A program made the position numbers and the translations under genes. Positions 34,804 to 43,768 of a stretch of 64,000 nucleotides of DNA are shown here, piece after piece. The stretch is from Polyangium jinanense (GTDB lineage: Bacteria; Myxococcota; Polyangia; Polyangiales; Polyangiaceae), in assembly GCF_028435365.1 (NCBI RefSeq), contig NZ_JAGTJJ010000013.1, forward strand, positions 1 through 64,000. The letters run 5' to 3'. The notes under the pieces are model-generated. The model was not told the DNA's origin and did not search any database. It was given only the letters and a program-made list of their open reading frames with translations. The stretch's first letter is position 1, and each line of letters opens with the position of its first letter.

Positions 34804-36148
34804 GCCGGCCGTAGAGGTGCGCGTACAGGCTTGCTGGGCGATCCCAACCCGGTGAGGTCTCGAGCACGCGACGACGCAAGGATGCGGCCTCGGGACCGCT
34901 GAGGTGCTCGAGGGCGCGGCGGACTGCGCGCACGAGTGCGTCGACTGTGGGTGCGTCGAAGAGAAAGGCGGTCCCGCGGCTCGGGTGCTCGGCTTCGTCG
35001 ACGAGGGTGTCTGTGAGGCCGCCGGTGCGCCGTGCGACGGGGATCGCGCCGTAGCGTTGGGCTTCGAGTTGCACGACGCCGCAAGGCTCGAAGCGGGAGG
35101 GCATGATCAGGATGTCCGCGGCGGCGAGGAGACGGCGCGCGCTCGTGTCGGGGATGGGGCCGAGGAAACGCGCGTGCGTCGGGTGCGCGGCGGCTGCGGT
35201 GGTGAGGGCGTGTTCGAGGGGTTCGTCGCCGGCGCCGGCCACGACGATGGTCGCGCCGGTGCGGCAGAGAGCGGGGATCGCTGCGGCCACGAGGTCTGCG
35301 CCTTTCTGCGGCACGATGCGGCCGAGGGAGGCAACGAGGGGGCGGGACGCGTCTGGATCGAGACCGGTTTCTGCGAGGAAGGCGCGCTTGCAGAGGGCCT
35401 TGCCGGCGAGATCGTCGGAGCTGAACGGCGCGGCGAGGGCCTTGTCCCGCGTGGGGTCCCAGGCCTCGAGGTCGATGCCGTTGACGATGCCGAGCACGCT
35501 GCCGCCGCCCTGCAGGGCGCGCGCGCGGAGCACGCCGTCGAGCAGCTCGCCGTAGGCAGGATCGAGGATCTCGCGCGCGTAGGTGGGCGACACCGTCGTG
35601 ACGGCGTCGGCGGCGAGGAGGCCGGCCTTGAGCAGGTTCACGCGGCCGTGGAACTCGAGTGCGCCGGGGTGGAAGTGCGAGGGGCCGAGGCCGAGGAGCG
35701 CGAGCGTCTCCGGCGGGAAGATGCCCTGGAACGCGAGGTTGTGGATCGTGAGCACCGTGGGCGGGCCTGGGCCGCCGGCTGCGCGGAGGAGGTAGGGTAC
35801 GGCCGCGCCGGGCCAGTCGTGCACGTGGACGATGTCGAAGTCTCTGGCCATCGCAGAGACGGCGCGCGCGAAGAGGGCGAAGCGACGCGCGTTGTCGTGC
35901 TCGCCGTCGCCTTCGCGACCGTAGATGCCGAGGTGCGCCGGGACGTCGGGGATCGTGACGACGCGCGCGCGGACGCCGGGCGTGATCGGGATCTCCGGAT
36001 CGAGAGAGATGCCCGGAGGCGCGGGGATCACGACGGTGACGTCGTGCCCGAGGCGCGCGAGGGCGCGGGCGAGCCCGGCGACGCCGTCCGCGATGCCGCC
36101 GAAACGGACGATGGGCGCGAGCTCGGCCGCGACGTGGAGGAGCCTCAC
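34769..36148 (-). CDS. glgA: Glycogen/starch synthase-type GT5 glycosyltransferase
   Basis: The 459-aa GT-B enzyme should extend alpha-1,4-glucan from ADP-glucose. Family marks are the N-terminal LLHVAAELAPIVRFGGIADGV, HVHDWPGAAVPYLL, TIHNLAFQGIFP, VNGIDLEAWDP, ASLGRIVPQKGADLV and the donor-site segment MPSRFEPCGVVQLEAQRYGAIPVARRTGGL. The usual KxGGLGDV loop reads RFGGIADGV, so the ADP-glucose-contacting Lys seems replaced by Arg. The start is a GTG 7 nt after the Cys-repeat gene, making it the last gene of the kinase operon. Its 3' end overlaps the convergent orphan gene. Confidence 0.88.
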   Translation of the reverse strand: MRLLHVAAELAPIVRFGGIADGVAGLARALARLGHDVTVVIPAPPGISLDPEIPITPGVRARVVTIPDVPAHLGIYGREGDGEHDNARRFALFARAVSAMARDFDIVHVHDWPGAAVPYLLRAAGGPGPPTVLTIHNLAFQGIFPPETLALLGLGPSHFHPGALEFHGRVNLLKAGLLAADAVTTVSPTYAREILDPAYGELLDGVLRARALQGGGSVLGIVNGIDLEAWDPTRDKALAAPFSSDDLAGKALCKRAFLAETGLDPDASRPLVASLGRIVPQKGADLVAAAIPALCRTGATIVVAGAGDEPLEHALTTAAAAHPTHARFLGPIPDTSARRLLAAADILIMPSRFEPCGVVQLEAQRYGAIPVARRTGGLTDTLVDEAEHPSRGTAFLFDAPTVDALVRAVRRALEHLSGPEAASLRRRVLETSPGWDRPASLYAHLYGRLSASGTVPCSA

Positions 36149-36155
36149 AGACGCA

Positions 36156-37619
36156 TCACGGCGGGCACTTGCCGCCGCAGTCCGCGGGGCACGTGCACTG
36201 GTTCTCGTTGCCCTTCGTGCAGGTGCCGTCGCCGCACGTGCCGGTGCACGCGCCGCAGTCCGCGGCGCAGCTCAGGCAGGTCTCGAACGCCTGGCAGGTG
36301 CCGTCGCCGCACGTGCCGGGGCAGTCGGCCGCGCAGGAGACGGCCTCGCTGCAGTGGCACACGCCATCGCCGCACTTGGGCCCGCAGTCCGAGACGCAGC
36401 TCGTGCACGTCTCGCCGCTCTCGCAGGTGCCGTTGCCGCAGCACGCGCCGGTGCAGTCTTCCGGGCAGGTCAGGCATGTCTCGCCGAAGTCGCACTTGTC
36501 GTTGCCGCAGCACGCGCCGCAGTCGGCCGCGCAGGTCGAACAGTTCTCGGTGCCGCCGCAGGACTTGTTGCCGCAGACCTCGCCGCAGTCCTTGGGGCAA
36601 GTGAGCTTCGTCTCGCCGGCGCCGCAGGTGCCGTTGCCGCAGCCGCCGGGGCAGTCGGTCGGGCACTTGTCGTGGTTCTCGTGGTTCTGGCAGACGCCGT
36701 CGCCGCAGTCGGGGCACGTGCCGCAGTCGGAGGCGCACGCGCCGCAGAGGACCTCGTCCGGCTCGCAGACGGCGTTGCCGCAGCAGTCGCAGTCGTCGTA
36801 ACAGGTCGAGCACTTCTCGCCGAAGTTGCAGGCGCCGTCGCCGCAGCAGTCGCCGCAGTCCTCCGCGCAGGTCGAGCAGTTCTCGCCGAAGCTCGTGTCA
36901 CACGTGCCGTTCGGGCAGCAAGCGCCGCAGTCGCTGTCGCAGTTCGAGCAGTTCTCGCCGAAGCCCGTGTCGCACATGCCGTTGCCGCAGCACTCGCCGC
37001 AATCGCCCGGGCAGCTCGCGCACGTCTCGGTGCCTTCGCAGTTCATGTCGCCGCAGTTGCACGGGCAATCGACGAGGCAGGTGCCGCACGACTCGCCGGG
37101 CACGCACGCGCCGTCGCCGCAGTTCGGCTGCGCGACGCAGGAAGGCTCGCCGCTGCCCGGAGGCTCCTCTTTGCAGACGTACCCCGTCGGGCACGGATGC
37201 TCGAGGCAAACACACGGCAGGCTGAGCGGAATCACGCCCGTCGTGCCCGCGGGGAACTCGGTGAAGATCGTCTCCGTGACGGTAAAACCGTCGTCCCGCG
37301 CGAGGTCGAACGCGGCCGAGGCGCGGTGCTTCGTGCCCTCGGGATCCGAGAGCGAGATGCGGCGCGCGAGGGGCAGCTCGGCCGCGCTCGCGACGAGCAT
37401 GGTCTCGGTGGCGTCGAGGCGCGTCCCGGTCTCGACCTTCATCGTGATGGCGCGAAGGCGCGCCGCGCATTCGGTGCCGACACCCATCACGAGCGTGACG
37501 TCGGTGACTGTCACGGGTTCGACGTCGCTGCCGCAATGCAAGCCGAACACGACGAGGACGAGGGCGAGAGCCGAGGCGAGGACGCCGCGGAGCGCGAGAG
37601 AAGCGGGCGGCCGGGACAT
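36156..37619 (-). CDS. Secreted protein with fourteen Cys-rich modules
   Basis: The 487-aa protein has an N-terminal hydrophobic signal (VLASALALVLVVFGLHC), probably lipoprotein-like, and an all-beta region of about 120 residues. About fourteen modules of 20-25 residues follow, of the type CGDGxCxxGExCxxCxxDCGxC. The regular Cys pattern implies many disulphides and an extracellular or surface location. Such modules are frequent in myxobacterial surface proteins, but their ligand is unknown. It follows a lipoprotein gene by 46 nt and precedes glgA by 7 nt, all within the Ser/Thr kinase operon. Confidence 0.82.
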   Translation of the reverse strand: MSRPPASLALRGVLASALALVLVVFGLHCGSDVEPVTVTDVTLVMGVGTECAARLRAITMKVETGTRLDATETMLVASAAELPLARRISLSDPEGTKHRASAAFDLARDDGFTVTETIFTEFPAGTTGVIPLSLPCVCLEHPCPTGYVCKEEPPGSGEPSCVAQPNCGDGACVPGESCGTCLVDCPCNCGDMNCEGTETCASCPGDCGECCGNGMCDTGFGENCSNCDSDCGACCPNGTCDTSFGENCSTCAEDCGDCCGDGACNFGEKCSTCYDDCDCCGNAVCEPDEVLCGACASDCGTCPDCGDGVCQNHENHDKCPTDCPGGCGNGTCGAGETKLTCPKDCGEVCGNKSCGGTENCSTCAADCGACCGNDKCDFGETCLTCPEDCTGACCGNGTCESGETCTSCVSDCGPKCGDGVCHCSEAVSCAADCPGTCGDGTCQAFETCLSCAADCGACTGTCGDGTCTKGNENQCTCPADCGGKCPP

Positions 37620-37665
37620 GCCTCATGGTCGCGCCGATCGCGGCGCGCGCGCAATCCGAACGGGC

Positions 37666-38367
37666 TCAGCTACCGAGCGCGCACGCCGAGGAGAGCTTCG
37701 CGCCGCAACATGTCGAAGGCGCGCACGTCGCGCCCGTGGTCGTGAGGCCCACGCCGCACGAGAAGCCGGGCGCGCATCCACAGGACGGCCCCGCGTCGAC
37801 GTCACCGCCGTCGCTCTCGCCCGCGTCGCTCTCGCCCGCGTCGCCCGCGTCGTCGCCGGGCCCTGCATCCGCGTCCTCGCATCCGCACACGGAGCCGACC
37901 TGGAAGACGAGCTTGCGCGTCTGCCCTTCGCAAAAGTCGACGTCGATCGTCTGCACGTCCCCGAGGGTGGGCGGGAGGGTGGGCGGACAAGCGAACTCCT
38001 TGCCCGGCCCCGCGTTCTCCTGGCCCTTCAAGGTCGCGAACGAGAGGACCTCGATGTTGATGCGATCCGTCGCAGGTTTGCCCGCATCACGCTTGAGGAC
38101 GAAGCTCGCCGGGTTATCCCCCGCGAGGTTCACGCAGAGCGCGGCGATCTCGGCGGTACCTTTGGTGACCACGACGCGCGCAGCGCCGGGCTTCGCAGGC
38201 GACTCGACGGGGGCGAGCTCGACGAGGAGGTAACTCGGATCTCCGGTGACGTCCGATCCGCACGCCGAGACGAGCATGCCGGCCGTCACGGAGAGGAGCG
38301 AGCCCACCACGAGCGCGAGGGCCGCGCGTCGGCGAGGACGGGGCGTTTCGCGAGCAGCGCCCTGCAT
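37666..38367 (-). CDS. Surface lipoprotein with Asp/Gly-rich linker
   Basis: The 233-aa product has a signal peptide ending in a good lipobox (GMLVSAC), a beta-rich domain of about 125 residues, a low-complexity linker of Asp, Gly, Ala and Glu (DADAGPGDDAGDAGESDAG) and a C-terminal Cys-rich knot with ten Cys. This layout is typical of myxobacterial cell-surface lipoproteins. Its start overlaps the stop of the TPR-PEGA gene. The specific function is unknown. Confidence 0.78.
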   Translation of the reverse strand: MQGAARETPRPRRRAALALVVGSLLSVTAGMLVSACGSDVTGDPSYLLVELAPVESPAKPGAARVVVTKGTAEIAALCVNLAGDNPASFVLKRDAGKPATDRINIEVLSFATLKGQENAGPGKEFACPPTLPPTLGDVQTIDVDFCEGQTRKLVFQVGSVCGCEDADAGPGDDAGDAGESDAGESDGGDVDAGPSCGCAPGFSCGVGLTTTGATCAPSTCCGAKLSSACALGS

Positions 38368-39152
38368 CAGAACCTCACGATCGCGGGGAAGACGCGATCG
38401 ACCGTGCTCGTCGGAGGGCCGGCCACCACGGGCGCATCGGGACGCGTGACCACGACGATCACGGTCACCAGAGCGGCGGCGCCCACGACGCCGCCCACCG
38501 TGCCCCAGAACCAGCCGCGCTTGTAGAAGGGCGGTTCCTGGGGCTTGGGCGCCTCCACGGTCGCGCGGCGCGGCGCGGTGAGCAGGAGCGTCGGGTCGCC
38601 CTGCGAGAGCGTCTTCGTGACCGTGGTCGTGTCGTGGCCCTTGGCGCTGATCACGAACACGTGCTTGCCGGGATCGAGCTCGGCGCGGCCGTCCGACGCA
38701 AGCTTCAAGGGCACGCCGTCGACGGTGACCTCCGCGTCAGTGGGGCTCTTCTGGAGCTCGATGCGGACGATCTTCGTGGTGACGTCCTCGCGGAGCTTGT
38801 CTATCTCGGTCTTCAGCGCGGGCTTGATGGGCACCTTGCGCGCCTCGGCGTCGGCGACCGCGCCGTCGAGGGTGTCACGGGCCTCGACGTAACGGCCGAG
38901 GGCGCGCAGCGAGGCGGCAATGTTGAAGCGGACGTTCGTCGAAGGGCTGATGTCGTCCGACTTGCGGAAGGCCTCGAGGGCCTCGGACCATTTGCCCTCG
39001 TCGCTGAGCGCGAGGCCCTGGTCGAAGAGGGCGCGCGCCTCGCGCTGTTCGGGCGTGGGTTTGGCAGGGCCCGCGCCGAGCACGGCAGGCGCGACGAGCA
39101 AGCAAGCGACGACAGGGGCGATGGAGAGCCATCGCAACGGCGAACGACGCAT
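38367..39152 (-). CDS. Exported TPR-PEGA protein
   Basis: The 261-aa protein has a signal peptide (WLSIAPVVACLLVAPAVLGA), two or three TPR-like repeats (REARALFDQGLALSDEGKWSEALEAFRKSDDISPS and following), a PEGA domain (KSPTDAEVTVDGVPLKLASDGRAELDPGKHVFVISAKGH) and a membrane helix near the C-terminus (TVGGVVGAAALVTVIVVV). PEGA modules in myxobacteria usually sit near the envelope, beside Ser/Thr kinases. Its start and stop overlap the flanking genes by one base, so it is translated with the kinase. Confidence 0.82.
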   Translation of the reverse strand: MRRSPLRWLSIAPVVACLLVAPAVLGAGPAKPTPEQREARALFDQGLALSDEGKWSEALEAFRKSDDISPSTNVRFNIAASLRALGRYVEARDTLDGAVADAEARKVPIKPALKTEIDKLREDVTTKIVRIELQKSPTDAEVTVDGVPLKLASDGRAELDPGKHVFVISAKGHDTTTVTKTLSQGDPTLLLTAPRRATVEAPKPQEPPFYKRGWFWGTVGGVVGAAALVTVIVVVTRPDAPVVAGPPTSTVDRVFPAIVRF

Positions 39153-40714
39153 CAGTCGTAACTCCGAACGAGAGGTCCGCCCTTCTTCAGAGGCGGAGGC
39201 GCCCCGCCCGCCTTCGGGGCCGTCGCGCCAGGCTTCGCGGAGGGCTTGGCGGACGCGGCCAGCGGCTCTTGCGCGGCCGAGGACGAGGGCGCGGTGAGAG
39301 CCGCCGGAATCGCAGAGGGCTCGGGCACGGGCGAGACGGCCGACGGGGGCGCCGCGGCCGCAGTCGTGTCGTCGCCACCTCGCGCGCCGAGAACGAAGAA
39401 CGCGACGCAGCCGAGGACCAGCGTGACGAGCACGCCGAGAAAGACGGGCATCCTCGACGCGGAGCTCCGCGGCGGAGGAAACTCCTGCCCGAGCGCATGC
39501 GGGTCGCTCGGCGCGACCCCCGGGATCGACGAGCTCGACGTGACGCTCGGCTCCGGGCCGAACGGCACGTAGCTGCTCGGCGCCGGCGTCATTCCGGAGA
39601 GGGGCGCGGGGGTGTGCGAGACCAGCCCGGGCGTCGGCGTCTGAAGCTGCCCGGGGGGACGCGAGGGCGGCGTGAACGCGCCCGGCGTCAGTGTGTTGAT
39701 GCGCGGCGACGAGATCATCTGCGATCGCGGCGCGTTGCTCGCCACGCGCGCGAGCAAGGCCTTCCGGAACGCGCACCGCTCGGGAAAGGTCTCGGCGATC
39801 CACGCCGCGGCCGAGGCGGCGTCGTGCGGGGCGCCACGGGCGCGCGCCCAGGCGCGGAGATCGTTCTCCACGGCGAGGGCCGTCGGATATCGCTCGGCGC
39901 GATCACGCGCCATCGTGCGCATCACGATGGGATCGAGCGAGTCGTGGATCGCGTCGCGCACGCGGCTCGGCGGCTCCACGACCGCGCTCTGCAGGGCCAT
40001 GATCGTTTCGAGATCCGAGTTCCGCGCGAAGGGCGAGTTGCCCGTGCAGAGTTCGTAGAGCATCACGCCGAGGCTGAAAACGTCGACGGTCCGATCCACG
40101 GCCTCACCGCGGAACGTCTCGGGGGCCATATACGGGAGCTTGCCCTTCAGCTCGCCGTGCGACGTCTGCACCATGCGCTGTTTCGCCTTCGCCACGCCGA
40201 AGTCGAAGAGCATGGGGTGACCCGCGTCCGAGAGGATCACGTTCGAGGTCGAAACGTCGCGGTGGATGATCTCCAGCGACTCGCCTTCGAGGTTCTTGGC
40301 CTCGTGCGCGGCGTGCAGCGCGGAGGCGACCTCGGCGCCGATCCAGGCGACCATCCAGTCGGGAAACGCCGCGCTGTGGTTCTTCCGGATGTCGCGCAGC
40401 ATGCGCTGCAGCGGGTCGCCGTTCGCGTAGTCGAGGACGACGAAGTGGTTTCCGGCCTCGAAGCCGACGTCGATCGTCGAAATGATGTTCGGGTGCCGGA
40501 TCGCCGCAGCGACGTTGGCCTCGTCGTGCAGCATGTGGATGAAGGTCTCGTCCTCCGCGAGATGCGGATGGATGCGCTTGACCGCCACCGGTTTGACGAA
40601 GCCGCCGGGCGCGACGAAACGCGCGATGAAGACCTCACCCATGCCGCCGGACGCGAGTCGCTCTACGATCTCGTAGCGACCGAGGCGCTCGGGGACGTCC
40701 TGGGACTCCGACAT
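39152..40714 (-). CDS. Eukaryotic-type Ser/Thr protein kinase with membrane tail
   Basis: The 520-aa kinase has a complete Hanks-type domain (about residues 12-280): Gly loop LASGGMGEVFIA, Lys in VAVKRI, catalytic HRDVSTSNVIL, DFGVAKAK and MAPETFRGE. A Pro/Ser/Thr-rich linker, one membrane helix (MPVFLGVLVTLVLGCVAFFVLGA) and an Ala/Pro-rich extracytoplasmic tail without a known fold follow. The ATG at 40714 gives a natural N-terminus just before RLGRYEIVERL. It heads an operon with a PEGA protein, a lipoprotein, a Cys-repeat protein and glgA, which suggests control of envelope or storage functions. Confidence 0.94.
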   Translation of the reverse strand: MSESQDVPERLGRYEIVERLASGGMGEVFIARFVAPGGFVKPVAVKRIHPHLAEDETFIHMLHDEANVAAAIRHPNIISTIDVGFEAGNHFVVLDYANGDPLQRMLRDIRKNHSAAFPDWMVAWIGAEVASALHAAHEAKNLEGESLEIIHRDVSTSNVILSDAGHPMLFDFGVAKAKQRMVQTSHGELKGKLPYMAPETFRGEAVDRTVDVFSLGVMLYELCTGNSPFARNSDLETIMALQSAVVEPPSRVRDAIHDSLDPIVMRTMARDRAERYPTALAVENDLRAWARARGAPHDAASAAAWIAETFPERCAFRKALLARVASNAPRSQMISSPRINTLTPGAFTPPSRPPGQLQTPTPGLVSHTPAPLSGMTPAPSSYVPFGPEPSVTSSSSIPGVAPSDPHALGQEFPPPRSSASRMPVFLGVLVTLVLGCVAFFVLGARGGDDTTAAAAPPSAVSPVPEPSAIPAALTAPSSSAAQEPLAASAKPSAKPGATAPKAGGAPPPLKKGGPLVRSYD

Positions 40715-40808
40715 GGGATCGCCAAGGTACACCTTTGGCGCGCGCGCCACAAACCCCCGGCGATCCGCGCCTCGGGTGGGTGAAACGGCGACACGACTGA
40801 CTGGGCGG

Positions 40809-41963
40809 TCAGTGCTTCGCGTCGACGGCGCCGGGGCCGAGCAACGTGCCGCACATGGTCTTGCAGAGGATGTCTTGCGCGGCGCAGGTGCACTGGCCCT
40901 GCTTCTTCGCCTCGAGCTTCTTCTGCATCTCGGCGATGGTGAACCCGGCCCGCTTCTCGACCTTCTGGATCGTCCACTTGTCCCGGGCCTGCCACGGCGT
41001 GCGCGGATCGGTGGGTTTGCCGTCCGCCTCGGCGCAGCAGCGGAAGCTCAAGAAGTAGTAATAAAAGTCTTCGTCGTGCGTGTAGACCTTGGGGCGGCAC
41101 TGATTGCGGACGCCCTTGTACCAAGGGCCGCCGGTGTGGACGCTGTCGTAAAGCGCGTGGCGTGAGCCCTTGGGTTGCTCGCTCGCGACGACCTCGTCGG
41201 TGTTGGCCGGCATGTCGGCAACGCCGAAGTCGCTGATGCAGTTCGGCTGGGAGCCACTCGGCACGCCCTTCCAGAGGCGCGCGAGCTCGTCTCCGTCACG
41301 CGCGGCGACCTTCTTCATGTTGGGATCGTCCCAGAGGTGGTCGCCGTTGCACTTGGCTGCATCGCGGACGTAGCCGTGCGGGAAGGGCTTCATCTCGGGG
41401 CCCTCGCAGGCGAAGTTCCACTCGGACTCGGTGCACATGCGCTTGCCCACGGAGGCGCACTTGATCTGCGCCTGGTGGAAGCGGTTCATCACCTCGGGCC
41501 GCACGCCCTTCTGGTTCGGCCATTCATAGGTGTCGACGCAGTAGCGCTTCTTCACCTTCTTGCCGACGCACTTGCTCGTGGGCTCGAACTCCTCGCAGAC
41601 CGTCTTCTTGTTCGATTTGTCGAACCAGCTCTTCTTGCACTTGTGCTCGACCTCCGTGCAGTACTCGCCCTCGACGAGCTTCATGTCGGGAGGACACGCG
41701 GAGGGCTCGGCAGAAGGCACGGGCGTGGGCGCGGGCGTGGCCATGGCGCTCGTGGCCGGCGGAGGTTCGGCGGGCTTCGCGGTCGTGTCTGCGGGCGCCG
41801 CGTCGGCGGGCTTGTCGGTGGGGACAGCGGCCGCGGGGGGCGGCGCGGGGGGCGGCGGCGCCGGCGGCGGGCCGGCCGTCACGGGCTCGGGTGTGGCGGC
41901 GGAACACGCGGCGAAAAACACGAGAGCCGCGACGATCGACGGGAGGGACGAGACGATCCGCAT
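40809..41963 (-). CDS. Lipoprotein with a formylglycine-generating-enzyme-like domain
   Basis: The 384-aa product has a lipobox (VFFAAC), a Pro/Ala-rich linker of about 70 residues and an FGE-sulfatase-type domain, seen in YCVDTYEWPNQKG, CASVGKRMCTESEWNFACEGP and the end YYYYFLSFRCC. In true formylglycine-generating enzymes two Cys close the active site; here the first position appears to be Tyr or Phe, so a structural or binding role is more likely than catalysis. The gene has AGGGAGG before its ATG, and ends 94 nt before the kinase start. Confidence 0.8.
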   Translation of the reverse strand: MRIVSSLPSIVAALVFFAACSAATPEPVTAGPPPAPPPPAPPPAAAVPTDKPADAAPADTTAKPAEPPPATSAMATPAPTPVPSAEPSACPPDMKLVEGEYCTEVEHKCKKSWFDKSNKKTVCEEFEPTSKCVGKKVKKRYCVDTYEWPNQKGVRPEVMNRFHQAQIKCASVGKRMCTESEWNFACEGPEMKPFPHGYVRDAAKCNGDHLWDDPNMKKVAARDGDELARLWKGVPSGSQPNCISDFGVADMPANTDEVVASEQPKGSRHALYDSVHTGGPWYKGVRNQCRPKVYTHDEDFYYYFLSFRCCAEADGKPTDPRTPWQARDKWTIQKVEKRAGFTIAEMQKKLEAKKQGQCTCAAQDILCKTMCGTLLGPGAVDAKH

Positions 41964-42003
41964 ACCCGCCCTCCCTTAGTCGAGCAGGGATCCGGCGCCA
42001 GCC

Positions 42004-43431
42004 TCATTTCGGCGGGATGGGCGGCTCGTCGTCGGGCTGCACGCAAGCCGAGAGGTCGAAGAGCATGAAGAGCAGCGCCTTCTCCTGCGGCGAGAGATCC
42101 GTCGTCTTGCACCCGCTCGGGAACGCGACGCCGATCTCGTCGCCCGACGAGACGTGGATGTCGCTGAAGACGACACGCCCGCACTGGTTCTCCTCGGCGA
42201 CGCCGATCGGCGTGTTGAACGTGAGGTACTGGACCGAGCCCGGGTTTTCTCCGTAGATCCAGCGGCGCGAGATGGCCGGGTTGACCTCGTCGACCGTGTG
42301 TTGTCCTTCCTTGATGACGAGCTCGCCGGCGGTGGTCGAGGCGTTCACGTTGACGAGCCAGTCGCGGAGCGCGGCGCCCTTGGGGAAGGTGTCGTCGATC
42401 TTCGCGGTGAAGGGGTTCGCGAGGTCGGACTGGTGGTTGAAGACCGCCGTCTGCGGGAAGGGATCGGGGCCCTCTTCGAGCCAGTAGTTGTGCCAGTGCG
42501 AGGCGAAGATGCGTCCGCCCTGCGAGGCGTAGTCGAACAGAGCCTGCCGCGCGGACTCGGGCTTCTGCCCTGGGTTCTGGTTGGCCTCGCAGGCCATGAG
42601 GACGATGTCGTACTTCTGGAGGCTCTCGAGCGTGCCCCAGAGCGTGGTCGCGGCGGCGAAGTTGGCGCCGTTGTTGAGCGACGAGGCGTACTTGCTCGAG
42701 CCGCCCGGGCCCGCGAAGAGCTGGACGCGGCCAGGGCCGTCGGCAGGCGTGAACTCGGCGTCGTCGATGCCGATCTTGCGCAGGAGGCACTCGAGCGGAT
42801 CGGCGCCGCCCGTGGTGAGCGCGATCCGCGGGAGATGCCCCTCGGACTGGTTGCGCGGCAGGCGCGTGATCTGGGGATCGGTGAGCGCGTTGTCGACGCA
42901 CTCGGTGACCTCGGGCAGCACGATTTCCCGGCGCCACTTGCCGACCTGGATCACGAGCGGGATGTCCTTGCCGACCGGAACGTTTTCCAGGACGAACTTG
43001 CCCTCGGTGTCCGTGAGCGCGGTGACCACCGGGTCACCGGAAAGCACGGAGCCGCATTGATCGCAGCTCGCGCCCTCGGGGAGGGGCTTGAGGGGCTCGT
43101 TCGGGATGTAGACGGTGACGTTGTAGAGCGGCGTTTTGCCGGCCGGATCGAAGACCTTGCCGCTCACCGTGGTCTTGGCGCCGCCGGCGCAGTTCACCTG
43201 CTGGCACTCGAGGTTCGAGCAAGGCGGTCCGCCACCCGTGAAGATGCTGCCGCCGACGCCATCGCCACCCGTGCCGCCCTGGCCACCCATGCCGCCTTGC
43301 GCCGTGCCGGCGGAGCCGGCCGAGCCTGTGGGCGTGGAGCTGCCGCCCCCGCCACAAGCGCCCGCAGAAAGCCCGACGAGGATGGCGAAGGTCGCGCCGA
43401 TCCCCACGCAAACCGCGTGTTTGCCTCTCAT
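42004..43431 (-). CDS. Lipoprotein with carboxypeptidase-regulatory-like domain
   Basis: The 475-aa product has a lipoprotein signal ([15 protein letters not shown]) followed by a Gly/Ser/Thr-rich spacer with GG-x-GG repeats. A carboxypeptidase-regulatory-like beta sandwich follows ([25 protein letters not shown] and [25 protein letters not shown]), then a large C-terminal domain with [13 protein letters not shown] and [14 protein letters not shown], resembling a glutamine-amidotransferase-like fold. It is probably surface exposed. The ATG at 43431 follows GAGAGG. The function is unknown. Confidence 0.78.
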   Translation of the reverse strand: MRGKHAVCVGIGATFAILVGLSAGACGGGGSSTPTGSAGSAGTAQGGMGGQGGTGGDGVGGSIFTGGGPPCSNLECQQVNCAGGAKTTVSGKVFDPAGKTPLYNVTVYIPNEPLKPLPEGASCDQCGSVLSGDPVVTALTDTEGKFVLENVPVGKDIPLVIQVGKWRREIVLPEVTECVDNALTDPQITRLPRNQSEGHLPRIALTTGGADPLECLLRKIGIDDAEFTPADGPGRVQLFAGPGGSSKYASSLNNGANFAAATTLWGTLESLQKYDIVLMACEANQNPGQKPESARQALFDYASQGGRIFASHWHNYWLEEGPDPFPQTAVFNHQSDLANPFTAKIDDTFPKGAALRDWLVNVNASTTAGELVIKEGQHTVDEVNPAISRRWIYGENPGSVQYLTFNTPIGVAEENQCGRVVFSDIHVSSGDEIGVAFPSGCKTTDLSPQEKALLFMLFDLSACVQPDDEPPIPPK

Positions 43432-43628
43432 GTTGCTGCCTCTCTCCCGGCGCCGCGCGCCAAGCAAAGAACCCGAGCCAGCGCCGGAGAGGGCAACAAC
43501 TTGAGCCCTCCCGGCCGTCTGCATTCTGCATCAGCCGGGGAAAGGCTGCATCGCCGTCACACGGATGACGTGATGCTCTCGACGGACGCCGCCTCGATGG
43601 GGAGGCAGCGTCTAGAATCGAAACGTAG

Positions 43629-43701
43629 TGCCCAGGGTCGGAATCGAACCAACCACACGCGGATTTTCAATCCGCTGCTCTACCAACTGAGCTACCTGGG
43701 C
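43629..43701 (-). tRNA. tRNA-Phe (GAA)
   Basis: The leftward strand folds into a 73-nt cloverleaf. It has acceptor GCCCAGG/CCTGGGC, D arm GCTC/GAGC, anticodon stem GCGGA/TCCGC with loop TTGAAAA (anticodon GAA), a five-base variable loop and T arm GTTGG-TTCGATT-CCGAC, with discriminator A. CCA is not encoded. It lies between two leftward protein genes and has its own likely promoter. Confidence 0.97.
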
Positions 43702-43740
43702 GTTCTCCGCGTTGGCTCTCGCGAGCTCCGCGGACCGCGT

Positions 43741-43768
43741 ACGTTACGCGGATCGTCTCCCAAGTCAA
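43741..43768 (-). promoter_or_regulatory. Probable sigma70 promoter of the tRNA-Phe gene
   Basis: Reading leftward, TTGACT (43768-43763) and TAACGT (43746-43741) are separated by 16 bases. The -10 box lies 39 nt before the tRNA 5' end. The -35 element overlaps the last codons of the membrane-protein gene, so the tRNA is probably transcribed separately from the long operon. Confidence 0.55.

Noticed and set aside
35925..37745. Rightward Ala/Arg/Val-rich frame of 606 codons opposite glgA and the Cys-repeat gene
   Set aside because: Its repetitive look only mirrors the antisense of the Cys-module repeats. No start site or ribosome binding site supports it.
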